From contig JACFNJ010000001.1 in assembly GCA_019454865.1 (NCBI GenBank), forward strand, positions 1 to 21,074: 21,074 nucleotides of DNA, in the 5' to 3' direction. This stretch comes from Bacteroidia bacterium (GTDB lineage Bacteria > Bacteroidota > Bacteroidia > UKL13-3). Shown here one piece after another: positions 8,350 through 15,444 of this stretch. Under the pieces are notes generated by a model, which was not told the origin of the DNA, searched no databases, and saw only the letters and a list, made by a program, of their open reading frames with translations. Each line of letters begins with the position of its first letter. The stretch's first letter is position 1. The position numbers and the translations under genes were made by a program.

Positions 8350-9489
8350 ATGTATAAAAAAATACTAATTACCGGAGGTTCCGGATTTATAGGCTCAAAT
8401 ATTTGTTTGAAACTACTTGACAAAGGATATGAAGTAGTAGTGTTGGATTCGTTGTTGCCACAAATTCATGGCGAAAATCCTTTTAGTTCGCCATTGTATT
8501 TATCCATTAAAGATAAAGTTACATTTTTTCATGGTTCAATTACGGATAAAGAGATATTGCAAAGTGCAATTCAAAATGTAGATGCAATTATTCATTTTGC
8601 AGCAGATACCGGAACCGGACAATCCATGTATGAGATACACCGCTATGTAGATGTTAATGTTGGTGGAACAGCTTTGTTATTGGATTTGTTGGTAAATACC
8701 AAACACCAGGTTAAAAAACTTATAGTTGCTTCGTCTCGCTCAATTTATGGCGAGGGTAAATACTTCTCAGAAATTTATGGTGAAGTTTATCCATCCCACC
8801 GTAAGGATGAAGATATGCAAAAAGGTGATTTTGGAGTTCATTACAAGGATGACAAAAGCCTAAAACTACTTCCTACAAGTGAAGACTCAAAAATTCATCC
8901 TTCATCAGTATATGGAATTACCAAGCAGAATCAAGAGCAAATGGTAATGACTGTTTGCCCTACAATAGGTATTGTTCCTGTTGCTTTTCGCTATCAAAAT
9001 GTGTATGGTCCTGGACAATCATTGTCCAATCCATATACCGGAATTTTATCCATTTTTTCGACCCAAATACGCAACTTAAAACCTATTAATATATTTGAAG
9101 ACGGCTTAGAAAGTCGCGATTTTGTTTATATTGATGATGTTGTAAATGCTACAATTTTAGGACTTGAAAAAGAAGAAGCAAACAACCGGATATTTAATGT
9201 TGGTAGTGGTGTAGCTACTACTGTAAATGAAGTGGTTGATGCATTGATAAAAGCATATAACCCCAAAAAAGAGATTGAAGTAACAATTACCGGAAATTAT
9301 CGTTTGGGCGATATTCGTCATAATTTTGCCGACCTTACTAAAATCAAAACTCTATTAGGCTTTACTCCAACTGTTGATTTTAATGAGGGGATAAATAGAT
9401 TTACTAAATGGGTAAGTGGGCAGGAAATTAAAGAAAGCAAGTACCAGGAATCGTTGCAAGAAATGAAAGCAAAAGGTTTGTACAAATAA
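8350..9489 (+). CDS. Extended-SDR NAD-dependent nucleotide-sugar epimerase/dehydratase
   Basis: I start this 379-residue protein at ATG 8350 because ILITGGSGFIGSN then lies right at the N-terminus; an in-frame TTG at 8317 would add 11 residues inside the upstream gene and is less likely. The Rossmann motif GGSGFIG spans 9-15. Catalytic residues are the serine cluster ASSRSIYGEG (127-136) and YxxxK at Tyr188/Lys192 (SVYGITKQ). The substrate half has RYQNVYGPGQSLSNPY and SRDFVYIDDV, as in epimerases such as GalE-like and dTDP-L-rhamnose 4-epimerase-like enzymes. Between the serine and YxxxK is a long insert (about 137-180). As I recall, related 4-epimerases carry two CPxC-type cysteine pairs in this region; this one has no cysteine. 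It probably makes a nucleotide sugar for the cluster's glycosyltransferases. The exact substrate is unknown. Confidence 0.85.
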   Translation: MYKKILITGGSGFIGSNICLKLLDKGYEVVVLDSLLPQIHGENPFSSPLYLSIKDKVTFFHGSITDKEILQSAIQNVDAIIHFAADTGTGQSMYEIHRYVDVNVGGTALLLDLLVNTKHQVKKLIVASSRSIYGEGKYFSEIYGEVYPSHRKDEDMQKGDFGVHYKDDKSLKLLPTSEDSKIHPSSVYGITKQNQEQMVMTVCPTIGIVPVAFRYQNVYGPGQSLSNPYTGILSIFSTQIRNLKPINIFEDGLESRDFVYIDDVVNATILGLEKEEANNRIFNVGSGVATTVNEVVDALIKAYNPKKEIEVTITGNYRLGDIRHNFADLTKIKTLLGFTPTVDFNEGINRFTKWVSGQEIKESKYQESLQEMKAKGLYK

Positions 9490-9492
9490 TTC

Positions 9493-10497
9493 ATGAATAC
9501 ACTCAGCAATAAGAAAGTTTTATTTTTTGCACCTAAATTTTTCGGTTACGAATTAGCAATAAAAGCGAAGCTGGAGGAAATGGGCGCAGATGTAACTTAT
9601 TTTGATGAGCGACCTAAAAATACATTTTGGACAAAAGTATTTATTCGAATAAACAGAAACATAATAAGTAGCCAAATTAAAAAGTATTACAATCAGGTAT
9701 TAAATCAAACTGCTGCAAAGCAATTTGATTATGTATTTGTTGTAAACTTGGAAGCAATGACACCAAAAGTAATTGAAAAGTTACGAAAGCAACAACCCAA
9801 TGCACGATTCATACTATATATGTGGGATTCTATCCGAAATAAAAAGCCTGCACAAATTGCATTTCCTCTATTTGATTGGTGCTATTCTTTTGATAGGGAT
9901 GATGCAAATAATTTAACTAATGTAGTTTTTCGTCCGTTGTTTTTTATTGATACGTTTGATACGTATAAATGGAAAGATAAACCAAACGTGAAATATGATT
10001 TATGCTTTATTGGTACAGTGCATAGTGATAGATATAATTTGATTTCAGATGTTAAGAAACAGTTATTGGATAGTAGTAAAAGTTTTTATTTTTATATGTA
10101 CTTCCATAATCGGGTTTTGTTTTTATATAAAAAATTCAGGGATGTAAAGTTTTTAAAAGCACCGTATAGTGAGTTTAACTTTAACTCAATTTCAGCAATA
10201 GAGATAATGAATAAGATTAAACATTCATTTGCTGTTTTTGATGTACAACATCCTTATCAAACAGGGCTTACCATGCGTACAATTGAAATGATAGGAGCAG
10301 AAAGAAAACTGATTACAACAAATAAAGCAATTGCTCAATACGATTTTTATAACCCAAATAATATTTTAATAATTGATAGAAATAAACCAATACTTAAAAA
10401 TGAATTTTGGGACACACCTTACCAGCCAATTGATGAAGAACAACGTAAATATTATTCCATTGAAGGTTGGATAAAAACAATATTTAAATTAGCGTGA
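9493..10497 (+). CDS. CgeB-like glycosyltransferase (GT-B, DUF3880/Glyco_trans_1_2 type)
   Basis: The 334-residue protein lacks membrane segments. Its N-terminal half has VLFFAPKFFGYELA (9-22), FDYVFVVNLEAMTP (78-91), RFILYMWDSIRN (105-116) and YSFDRDDANN (131-140), the layout of CgeB-like and Eps11J-like proteins. The C-terminal half has LCFIGTVHSDRY (170-181) and then TGLTMRTIEMIGAERKLITT (257-276). There the G-L-T-x-R-x-x-E pattern matches the donor-binding end of Glyco_trans_1_2 domains. It is a probable cytoplasmic glycosyltransferase of unknown specificity. It begins 3 nt after the SDR stop, and its TGA stop lies inside the GTG start of the next gene (GTGA at 10494-10497). Confidence 0.72.
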   Translation: MNTLSNKKVLFFAPKFFGYELAIKAKLEEMGADVTYFDERPKNTFWTKVFIRINRNIISSQIKKYYNQVLNQTAAKQFDYVFVVNLEAMTPKVIEKLRKQQPNARFILYMWDSIRNKKPAQIAFPLFDWCYSFDRDDANNLTNVVFRPLFFIDTFDTYKWKDKPNVKYDLCFIGTVHSDRYNLISDVKKQLLDSSKSFYFYMYFHNRVLFLYKKFRDVKFLKAPYSEFNFNSISAIEIMNKIKHSFAVFDVQHPYQTGLTMRTIEMIGAERKLITTNKAIAQYDFYNPNNILIIDRNKPILKNEFWDTPYQPIDEEQRKYYSIEGWIKTIFKLA

Positions 10498-11237
10498 AAG
10501 TTTCTATCATTACAGTAGTTCTTAATAATTGTTTGTATGTAAAAGATGCAATTGAAAGTGTAATTAATCAATCGTATAACAACATTGAGTACATTGTAAT
10601 TGATGGTGGCTCAACGGATGGTAGTATCGAAATTATTCAATCGTATGCTTCAAAAATTAGTACAATAATTTCCGAAACCGACAATGGAATATACGATGCA
10701 ATGAATAAAGGATTGTCAATTGCTACCGGTGATATTGTTGCATTTTTAAATGCCGATGATTTTTATACAAATTCCGAAATAATTCAAAACATTGTAAATG
10801 AATTTAGGAATAAAAATATTGATGCTTGTTATGCTGACTTAGATTACATTAGCCGAACGGATAAAAATAGGATAGTAAGAAAATGGCGTTCCGGTAGTTT
10901 TAATATCAATCGGTTTAAGAAAGGATGGATGCCACCTCATCCTACATTTTTTGCTAAAAAGTCTATTTATAACGCTTACGGAGGATACAACCAATTGTTA
11001 AATTCATCTGCTGATTATGAATTGATGTTGCGTTTTTGTTATGTAAACAAAATTAACGTATCACACCTCAATGCTGTAATTGTTAAGATGCGTTTAGGAG
11101 GGCAAAGCAACCGAAGCTTAAAAAATAGGATTTTAGCCAATTTACAAGATAGAAAGGCATGGGAAATTAATAGTATAAGACCGGCATGGTACACTTTTTT
11201 ATTAAAACCATTGAGTAAAATAAAACAGTATCTTTAA
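10494..11237 (+). CDS. GT2-family glycosyltransferase (WcaE/WcaA-like)
   Basis: The 247-residue product is a compact GT2 enzyme. It begins VSIITVVLNN, then YIVIDGGSTDGSIEII (33-48), then ETDNGIYDAMNKGLSIATGD (61-80) and FLNADDFY (84-91), with NADD as the DxD-type metal site. The ETDNGIYDAMNKG section is characteristic of the WcaE-like subset of GT2 that acts in exopolysaccharide synthesis. The acceptor half has PPHPTFFAKKSIY and SSADYELMLR, with the D-Y-E group near the catalytic base. The start is GTG at 10494, overlapping the upstream stop; no ATG fits as well, since the motif begins at residue 3. It is the last recognisable polysaccharide gene in the run, 17 nt before the secreted hydrolase gene. 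Confidence 0.87.
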   Translation: MKVSIITVVLNNCLYVKDAIESVINQSYNNIEYIVIDGGSTDGSIEIIQSYASKISTIISETDNGIYDAMNKGLSIATGDIVAFLNADDFYTNSEIIQNIVNEFRNKNIDACYADLDYISRTDKNRIVRKWRSGSFNINRFKKGWMPPHPTFFAKKSIYNAYGGYNQLLNSSADYELMLRFCYVNKINVSHLNAVIVKMRLGGQSNRSLKNRILANLQDRKAWEINSIRPAWYTFLLKPLSKIKQYL

Positions 11238-11254
11238 TACTTATCAAATACATA

Positions 11255-12226
11255 ATGTTAAAAAGAATAGTAATTATATTTCTTCTATTGGTAGTGGTTA
11301 TTCCTGTTTTTAGTTGGGGGTTTTTTGCACATAAACTTATTAATAGAGTTGCAATATTTACACTACCTGAGGAGTTATTTCTATTTTATAAAAATAACAT
11401 CGAATACATAACTGAGCATGCTACGGATGCTGATATGCGCAGATACAGCGATCCCGATGAAGGAAGCCGACATTATATTGATTTGGATTATTATGAAACC
11501 ACAACTCCAATTGATACTGTTCCATTTTATTGGAAAGCTGCTATCGAAAAATACACCGAAGACACTCTTAAAGCCTATGGTATTGTACCTTGGTATATCA
11601 ATTTAATGAAGTTTAAATTAACAGAAGCTTTTAATGAAAAAAATGTTCCCAATATTTTACGGTATTCTGCTGAAATAGGACATTATATTGGAGATGCGCA
11701 TGTTCCTTTGCATACTACTGAAAATTATAACGGGCAACTAACCGGACAGCATGGTATTCATGCATTTTGGGAAAGTCGTTTACCTGAATTGTTTGCAAAT
11801 GGGTATGATTTTTTTGTAGGTAAAGCCACTTATATTGATAATGTTCAAAAAGCAGCATGGTTAGCTTGTGAAGGAAGCTATTCTGCTAAAGACAGTGTTT
11901 TACAATTTGAACAACAATTGAACAATTCGTATAGTGTAGATAGGAAATATAGTAACGAGCAGCGCGGGCAAAATATGGTTAAAGTATATTCCAAAGAATA
12001 CAGCGAAGCCTATCATACCATGTTAAATAATCAGGTAGAAAGAAGAATGCGGGATGCAGTATTGATGATCGGTTCTATATGGTACACAGCATGGGTTGAT
12101 GCCGGGCAGCCCGATTTAGGTGCCGAAAAATCAACTGAACTAACTGATGAGGAAAGAAAAGAAATGCTTTCCGAGCAAATGAAAATTATGAATGAGAAAA
12201 AGATGATTGGACGACCTGAGAATTAA
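11255..12226 (+). CDS. Secreted zinc-dependent phospholipase C / S1-P1 nuclease-like protein
   Basis: The 323-residue precursor has a clear signal peptide: basic MLKR, then hydrophobic IVIIFLLLVVVIPVF, with cleavage likely after Ser20. The mature chain would then start with Trp21, the residue whose N-terminus binds zinc in phospholipase C and P1 nuclease. Other candidate ligands follow in family order: His26 (WGFFAHK), Asp58 or Asp60 (HATDADMRR), His73 (SRHYIDLD), His143 and Asp147 (IGHYIGDAHVPLH), His153, and His169 with Glu173 (HGIHAFWES). The HxxxE spacing fits the phospholipase C branch; P1 nuclease has Asp there. This supports a trinuclear zinc site and a phosphodiester hydrolase acting outside the cytoplasm. 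The substrate (phospholipid or nucleic acid) cannot be decided. The C-terminal tail is highly charged (ELTDEERKEMLSEQ) and lies beyond the fold. It is 17 nt after the glycosyltransferase gene but has no evident role in sugar synthesis. Confidence 0.83.
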   Translation: MLKRIVIIFLLLVVVIPVFSWGFFAHKLINRVAIFTLPEELFLFYKNNIEYITEHATDADMRRYSDPDEGSRHYIDLDYYETTTPIDTVPFYWKAAIEKYTEDTLKAYGIVPWYINLMKFKLTEAFNEKNVPNILRYSAEIGHYIGDAHVPLHTTENYNGQLTGQHGIHAFWESRLPELFANGYDFFVGKATYIDNVQKAAWLACEGSYSAKDSVLQFEQQLNNSYSVDRKYSNEQRGQNMVKVYSKEYSEAYHTMLNNQVERRMRDAVLMIGSIWYTAWVDAGQPDLGAEKSTELTDEERKEMLSEQMKIMNEKKMIGRPEN

Positions 12227-12268
12227 ATAAATGATAAACTTTAACAGAAATTGTATTTAATAAAACCA

Positions 12269-12276
12269 TAGATTTG
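12269..12276 (+). promoter_or_regulatory. Candidate Bacteroidota-type -7 box upstream of metF
   Basis: TAGATTTG matches the TAnnTTTG -7 consensus of the Bacteroidota primary sigma factor. A TTG at 12251-12253 could be the -33 element, but the gap to the -7 box is only 15 nt, shorter than usual. The box ends 14 nt before the metF ATG, so the leader would be very short. Confidence 0.4.
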
Positions 12277-12290
12277 TGAATTAAGCAACC

Positions 12291-13244
12291 ATGAGAATAA
12301 CAGAAATAATAGAAAACGCAAAAGAAACACTTTTCTCCATTGAAATATTACCGCCATTAAAGGGAAAGGATATTAAAAGTTTGTATGCAGGAATTGATCC
12401 ATTAATGGAGTTTAAACCTGCATTTATTGATGTAACCTATCATCGTGAAGAGTTTATTTTACGTAAACGTGTAGGTGGTGGATTTGATAAAGTATTTACA
12501 CGTAAGCGCCCCGGTACAGTAGCAATTTGTGCGGCATTAATGAATAAATATAAAGTAAATGCAGTACCTCATTTAATTTGTGGCGGATTTAGTAAAGAAG
12601 AAACAGAAAATGCATTGATTGATTTAAATTTCTTAGGCATTCAAAATGTGCTTGTATTACGTGGAGATAGTGTAAAAAATGAGCCAAACTTTGTACCCGA
12701 ACCGGATGGAAACAAAAATAGTTTGGAGTTGTTAAATCAAGTAATTGATATGAATAACGGGGTTTACCTTGACCATGAATTAGAAAATGCAACGCCTACC
12801 AACTTTTGTATAGGCGTAAGCGGGTATCCTGAAAAACATTTTGAAGCTCCTAATATGAATAGCGATTTGAAATGGCTTAAGCAAAAAGTTGATGCCGGTG
12901 CTGATTATATTGTTACACAAATGTTTTTTGATAACAAAAAGTTTTTTGATTTTGTTGACAGATGCCGAGCAATGGGAATAACTGTTCCAATTATTCCGGG
13001 TATTAAGCCAATGGCTAATAAAAAGCAACTAATAGCATTGCCTAAAATATTTCATATAGATATTCCGGATGATTTGGTAAGTGCTATTGAAAATTGCAAA
13101 GATGATAAGGCTGTTAAGCAAGTAGGGATAGAATGGGCTATTCAGCAATCCCTTGAATTAAAAGCTGCAGGTGTACCGGTGCTGCATTATTATACCATGG
13201 GATTAAGTAGTGCAACCAAAGAAATTGCATCTAAAGTATTTTAG
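12291..13244 (+). CDS. metF: 5,10-methylenetetrahydrofolate reductase
   Basis: The 317-residue protein is a complete single-domain MetF-type TIM barrel that uses FAD. It reduces 5,10-methylenetetrahydrofolate to 5-methyltetrahydrofolate for methionine synthesis in the cytoplasm. The first strand has FSIEILPP, with Glu18 in the position of the proton-donating glutamate (SFEFFPP in E. coli). VLVLRGD (120-126) gives the Asp that tunes the flavin, matching the E. coli LRGD motif. Further family marks are IGVSGYPEKH (174-183), GADYIVTQMFFD (203-214), PIIPGIKPM and VLHYYTMGLS near the C-terminus. Between RGD and GYPEKH there is a somewhat longer loop than in E. coli. The start ATG 12291 leaves 64 nt to the previous stop, with a possible promoter, and a strong terminator hairpin follows 30 nt after the stop. 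It therefore looks like a single-gene unit. Confidence 0.94.
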   Translation: MRITEIIENAKETLFSIEILPPLKGKDIKSLYAGIDPLMEFKPAFIDVTYHREEFILRKRVGGGFDKVFTRKRPGTVAICAALMNKYKVNAVPHLICGGFSKEETENALIDLNFLGIQNVLVLRGDSVKNEPNFVPEPDGNKNSLELLNQVIDMNNGVYLDHELENATPTNFCIGVSGYPEKHFEAPNMNSDLKWLKQKVDAGADYIVTQMFFDNKKFFDFVDRCRAMGITVPIIPGIKPMANKKQLIALPKIFHIDIPDDLVSAIENCKDDKAVKQVGIEWAIQQSLELKAAGVPVLHYYTMGLSSATKEIASKVF

Positions 13245-13274
13245 TATTTCAATTTCTATATTTAGAATCTATAT

Positions 13275-13315
13275 TAAACAAAATAGCTATCCAATTTGGA
13301 TAGCTATTTTGTTTA
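13275..13315. terminator. Bidirectional intrinsic terminator between metF and hpf
   Basis: A perfect inverted repeat has arms 13275-13292 and 13298-13315, 18 bp without mismatch, around the 5-nt loop AATTT. The core is AGCTATCC/GGATAGCT. The outer part is A-rich on one side and T-rich on the other (TTTTGTTTA on each strand in its own 3' direction), so it can stop transcription from both metF (+) and hpf (-), which converge here. Confidence 0.88.
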
Positions 13316-13337
13316 TATTTTTATTAATGAATTTGAA

Positions 13338-13640
13338 TTAGTTCTTGGCAACAAGCTTTTCCTTGTGTTTTTTAACTTGTGCTACTAACTTGTCCAACAT
13401 CAAATCTGTAGCAGATTCAAACGTATTGGATTGTCCGCTTGCAAATATTGGATTACCGCTAATATTTAATTTAACTTCCACTGTTTTATTTTCTTTTTCT
13501 GAATCTTTTTCTAAACGTAAATATACATCTGCGCTTTTAATGTCTTCAAAAAAGGTTGTTACTTTTTCTACTTTTTTTGTTACGAAGTCCAATAACCTGT
13601 AATCGGCTGTAAAATGGATGGATTGAATGTCAACTTTCAT
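13338..13640 (-). CDS. hpf: Ribosome hibernation-promoting factor, short form (HPF/RaiA/YfiA family)
   Basis: The 100-residue protein matches the HPF/RaiA fold: beta strand MKVDIQSIHF, helix ADYRLLDFVTKKVEKVTTFF, strands ADVYLRLEKD and KTVEVKLNISG with PIFASGQSNTFESATD, then a helix LMLDKLVAQVKKHKEKLV rich in lysine. The family binds the 30S subunit near the mRNA/tRNA channel and dampens translation in stationary phase. There is no C-terminal dimerisation domain, so this is the short form, not long HPF of about 190 residues. The gene is downstream of the interrupted xerC in the same direction with a 71-nt gap; xerC next to a RaiA gene is a familiar order in Bacteroidota. Its 3' end faces metF across the bidirectional terminator. 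Confidence 0.9.
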   Translation of the reverse strand: MKVDIQSIHFTADYRLLDFVTKKVEKVTTFFEDIKSADVYLRLEKDSEKENKTVEVKLNISGNPIFASGQSNTFESATDLMLDKLVAQVKKHKEKLVAKN

Positions 13641-13711
13641 GATTTTAAAAAATTTTGATTGATGATTAATTTATTTACGATTCTGTAAACAGAAATTTAT
13701 TTGTTTATTAG

Positions 13712-14614
13712 TTATCCCCGTGGATGACGGGTTTTATGTATATTCTTTAATCGTTCAATGCTATTGTGCGTATATACTTGAGTTGCTGCAAGACTTGAAT
13801 GCCCCAACAATTCTTTAATGGAATTTAAATCGGCACCTTTGTTTAACAAGTGTGTAGCAAATGTATGCCTAAGTACATGCGGACTTCTTTTTTCAATACT
13901 AGTAACCATACTCAAATAAGATTTAACAATAGTATATACAAGTTTAGGATACAGTTTTTGTTTCGATGAAAGTACAAATAAAAACTCATCTTTCAAACCG
14001 GATTCTGATTTTATTTCTAAATACTTCTTAAGTTCGTTTTGTAATTCTTTGGTTATCGGTAATATGCGTTCCTTGTTTCGTTTCCCTAAAACTCGTATGG
14101 TGTTTCTGTAAAAATCAATATCATTAGTTTTTAAATGTATTAATTCTGAAAGACGTATGCCGCAGGTATAAAATAAAAGCAATATCAAACGGTTGCGTTG
14201 TCCTTCAAATGTATTAGGAAAAATTGCTTCACCGTTTTCTAATTATTCAATATCAAATAGATTGTTTATCTTTTTTTCTTCTACAAAACTTGGTAGTTTT
14301 TTGGATGCTTTTGGAGCTTGTATTTTTGTTGTTGGGTTAGATGAAATCAACTCTTCTTTCATCAAAAATTTATAGAAACTCTTTAAGGTTGAAAGTTTTC
14401 TTGCAACACTTTTTGCATCCAACTTTTCATTCATCAATTCTACAATCCAGCTTCTTATTTGATGATGATTTAAGGCTATTAAAGGTGTTTCAAAATGTTC
14501 TTGTATGTACTTCTCAAACGATACTAAATCGATAGTGTAACTTGAAATTGTATGTGCAGAATAATGTTTCTCGTATTTTAAGTAGTTTATAAAATCAGAT
14601 ACATTTTTGTCCAT
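13712..14614 (-). pseudogene. xerC: XerC/XerD-type tyrosine recombinase interrupted by one in-frame TAA
   Basis: Read in one frame from ATG 14614 to TAA 13712 this is a normal-sized Xer recombinase of 300 codons, with a single stop codon (TAA, 14245-14243) at codon 124. Residues 1-123 form the N-terminal SAM-like core-binding domain (FINYLKYEKHYSAHTISSY, then SVARKLSTLKSFYKFL and NPTTKIQAPK). The frame continues through a linker to EGQRNRLILLLFYTCGIRLSELI and a complete catalytic domain. The active residues Arg154, Lys178, His246, Arg249 (SPHVLRHTF), His272 (LLGHSSLAATQ) and Tyr281 (VYTH) are all present. No ATG or GTG lies in frame between the stop and Arg154; the only candidate, a TTG at 14188, would remove the linker. 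It may be a young pseudogene, a sequencing error or, less likely, a readthrough gene. Intact homologues resolve chromosome dimers. XerC versus XerD is not certain. Confidence 0.85.
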
Positions 14615-14692
14615 AGTAAAGTTACAATTGTATGAAACATCTATACATTAAGTGAAACGAAAAAGCAGTTAATTTGGTATATTATTAAAAGT

Positions 14693-15094
14693 TTATTTTG
14701 ACAGTTTATTGTCAAAACTAACCGATGAGAAAAGATAAAGCATTAATGCTCGTGAGTACCTAAAGTTCCAAGGAATTGAAATAAATGTTATTGAAAGTAC
14801 TGTAACTAAATATACCCAAAATTCAGGATCGTTAAGTAAAAAATATACTAAAACACCTGAAACTATTAAAATGCCAGTAGTAAATGCATAACTTATATAC
14901 ATTGCTCCCCAAAAGAATCCCGGCTCAACTTCAAATCGCAACCCACAATTCGGGCATAGATCATTCATTTCCATAAATTGTTTAACGTTAAAAGCAGAGT
15001 GCTTAAACATTTTACCTCTTCTGCACCGTACGCATTTACAGCTAAGTAAAGCTGTAGTACTTGAAGATACTGCTGAAATTGATTGATTACTCAT
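14693..15094 (-). CDS. DUF983 zinc-ribbon membrane protein
   Basis: The 133-residue product has a cytoplasm-type N-terminal zinc-ribbon with two CxxC pairs: Cys21/Cys24 (CVRCRRGKMF) and Cys47/Cys50 (CPNCGLRFE). EPGFFWGAMYISYAF then leads into two or three hydrophobic segments (about 62-85 and 92-109, with a shorter one near 115-124). This order and the words RRGKMF and PGFFxGAMYxSYA are typical of DUF983 proteins. Their function is not established; they are often found near respiratory genes. Its start overlaps the end of the CPMC protein gene by 8 nt, so the two are probably translated together, at the tail of the oxidase assembly group. Confidence 0.85.
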   Translation of the reverse strand: MSNQSISAVSSSTTALLSCKCVRCRRGKMFKHSAFNVKQFMEMNDLCPNCGLRFEVEPGFFWGAMYISYAFTTGILIVSGVLVYFLLNDPEFWVYLVTVLSITFISIPWNFRYSRALMLYLFSSVSFDNKLSK

Positions 15095-15350
15095 TTGATG
15101 CAGTTGAACTTTTTTTGTTACGAGTATTTTTATACCAGATTATTCCAAAAGCAGTAGCAACCAAATAGGGGAGAGCAAGTAAATACAAGATGCCATTATT
15201 TAATGAACTTCCTACCATTGAGCCGTTTTTACGTGCTTCTTCTAAGGTAGATTTACACATTGGACAGCCTTGAGCGGAAGTATCAGTTAAAGGTGTTATT
15301 ATTAATAACACTAATACAATTAAAAACAGAATTGTGAATTTGAATTTCAT
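15087..15350 (-). CDS. Small membrane protein with CPMC motif, unknown function
   Basis: The 87-residue product begins with a strongly hydrophobic signal or anchor (FTILFLIVLVLLIITPL) ending in SAQG, which could be a cleavage site. Directly after comes CPMC (Cys29-Cys32), a short polar stretch (KSTLEEARKNGSMVGSSLNNG), a second membrane helix (ILYLLALPYLVATAFGIIWY) and a basic tail. If the first segment is cleaved, CPMC would sit in the periplasm at the N-terminus; if not, between two helices. The two cysteines could bind a metal or cycle as a disulfide; this is inference. Genes of this type are often seen near SCO1 in Bacteroidota oxidase clusters, but I know no assigned function. It lies 94 nt after SCO1 and overlaps the DUF983 gene by 8 nt. 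Confidence 0.72.
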   Translation of the reverse strand: MKFKFTILFLIVLVLLIITPLTDTSAQGCPMCKSTLEEARKNGSMVGSSLNNGILYLLALPYLVATAFGIIWYKNTRNKKSSTASNE

Positions 15351-15360
15351 AATTAAGATA

Positions 15361-15368
15361 CAAATATA
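15361..15368 (-). promoter_or_regulatory. Candidate Bacteroidota-type -7 box upstream of the CPMC gene
   Basis: On the minus strand TATATTTG fits TAnnTTTG and ends 10 nt before the ATG at 15350. No clear TTTG sits at the usual -33 distance, only T-rich sequence, so it may be chance in AT-rich DNA. If real, it would let the CPMC-DUF983 pair be expressed apart from SCO1. Confidence 0.3.
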
Positions 15369-15444
15369 TAAGGCTAAAAGGACTTTAAAAGAAATAAATC
15401 AAATAAAAAACAAAATGAAACCACAAATTTATAAATCATCTCTA

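Noticed and set aside
13681..13694. Small inverted repeat TTCTG/CAGAA between xerC and hpf
   Set aside because: Only 5 bp of stem with a 4-nt loop and no T-run; easily found by chance in AT-rich DNA and not enough for a terminator.
14188..14245. Frameshift in xerC
   Set aside because: Codon counting shows both parts are in the same frame; only a TAA codon separates them, so no insertion or deletion that shifts the frame is needed.
14193..14535. Plus-strand open frames inside xerC (14193-14375, 14341-14535)
   Set aside because: They overlap strongly recognisable recombinase sequence on the other strand and show no domain of their own.
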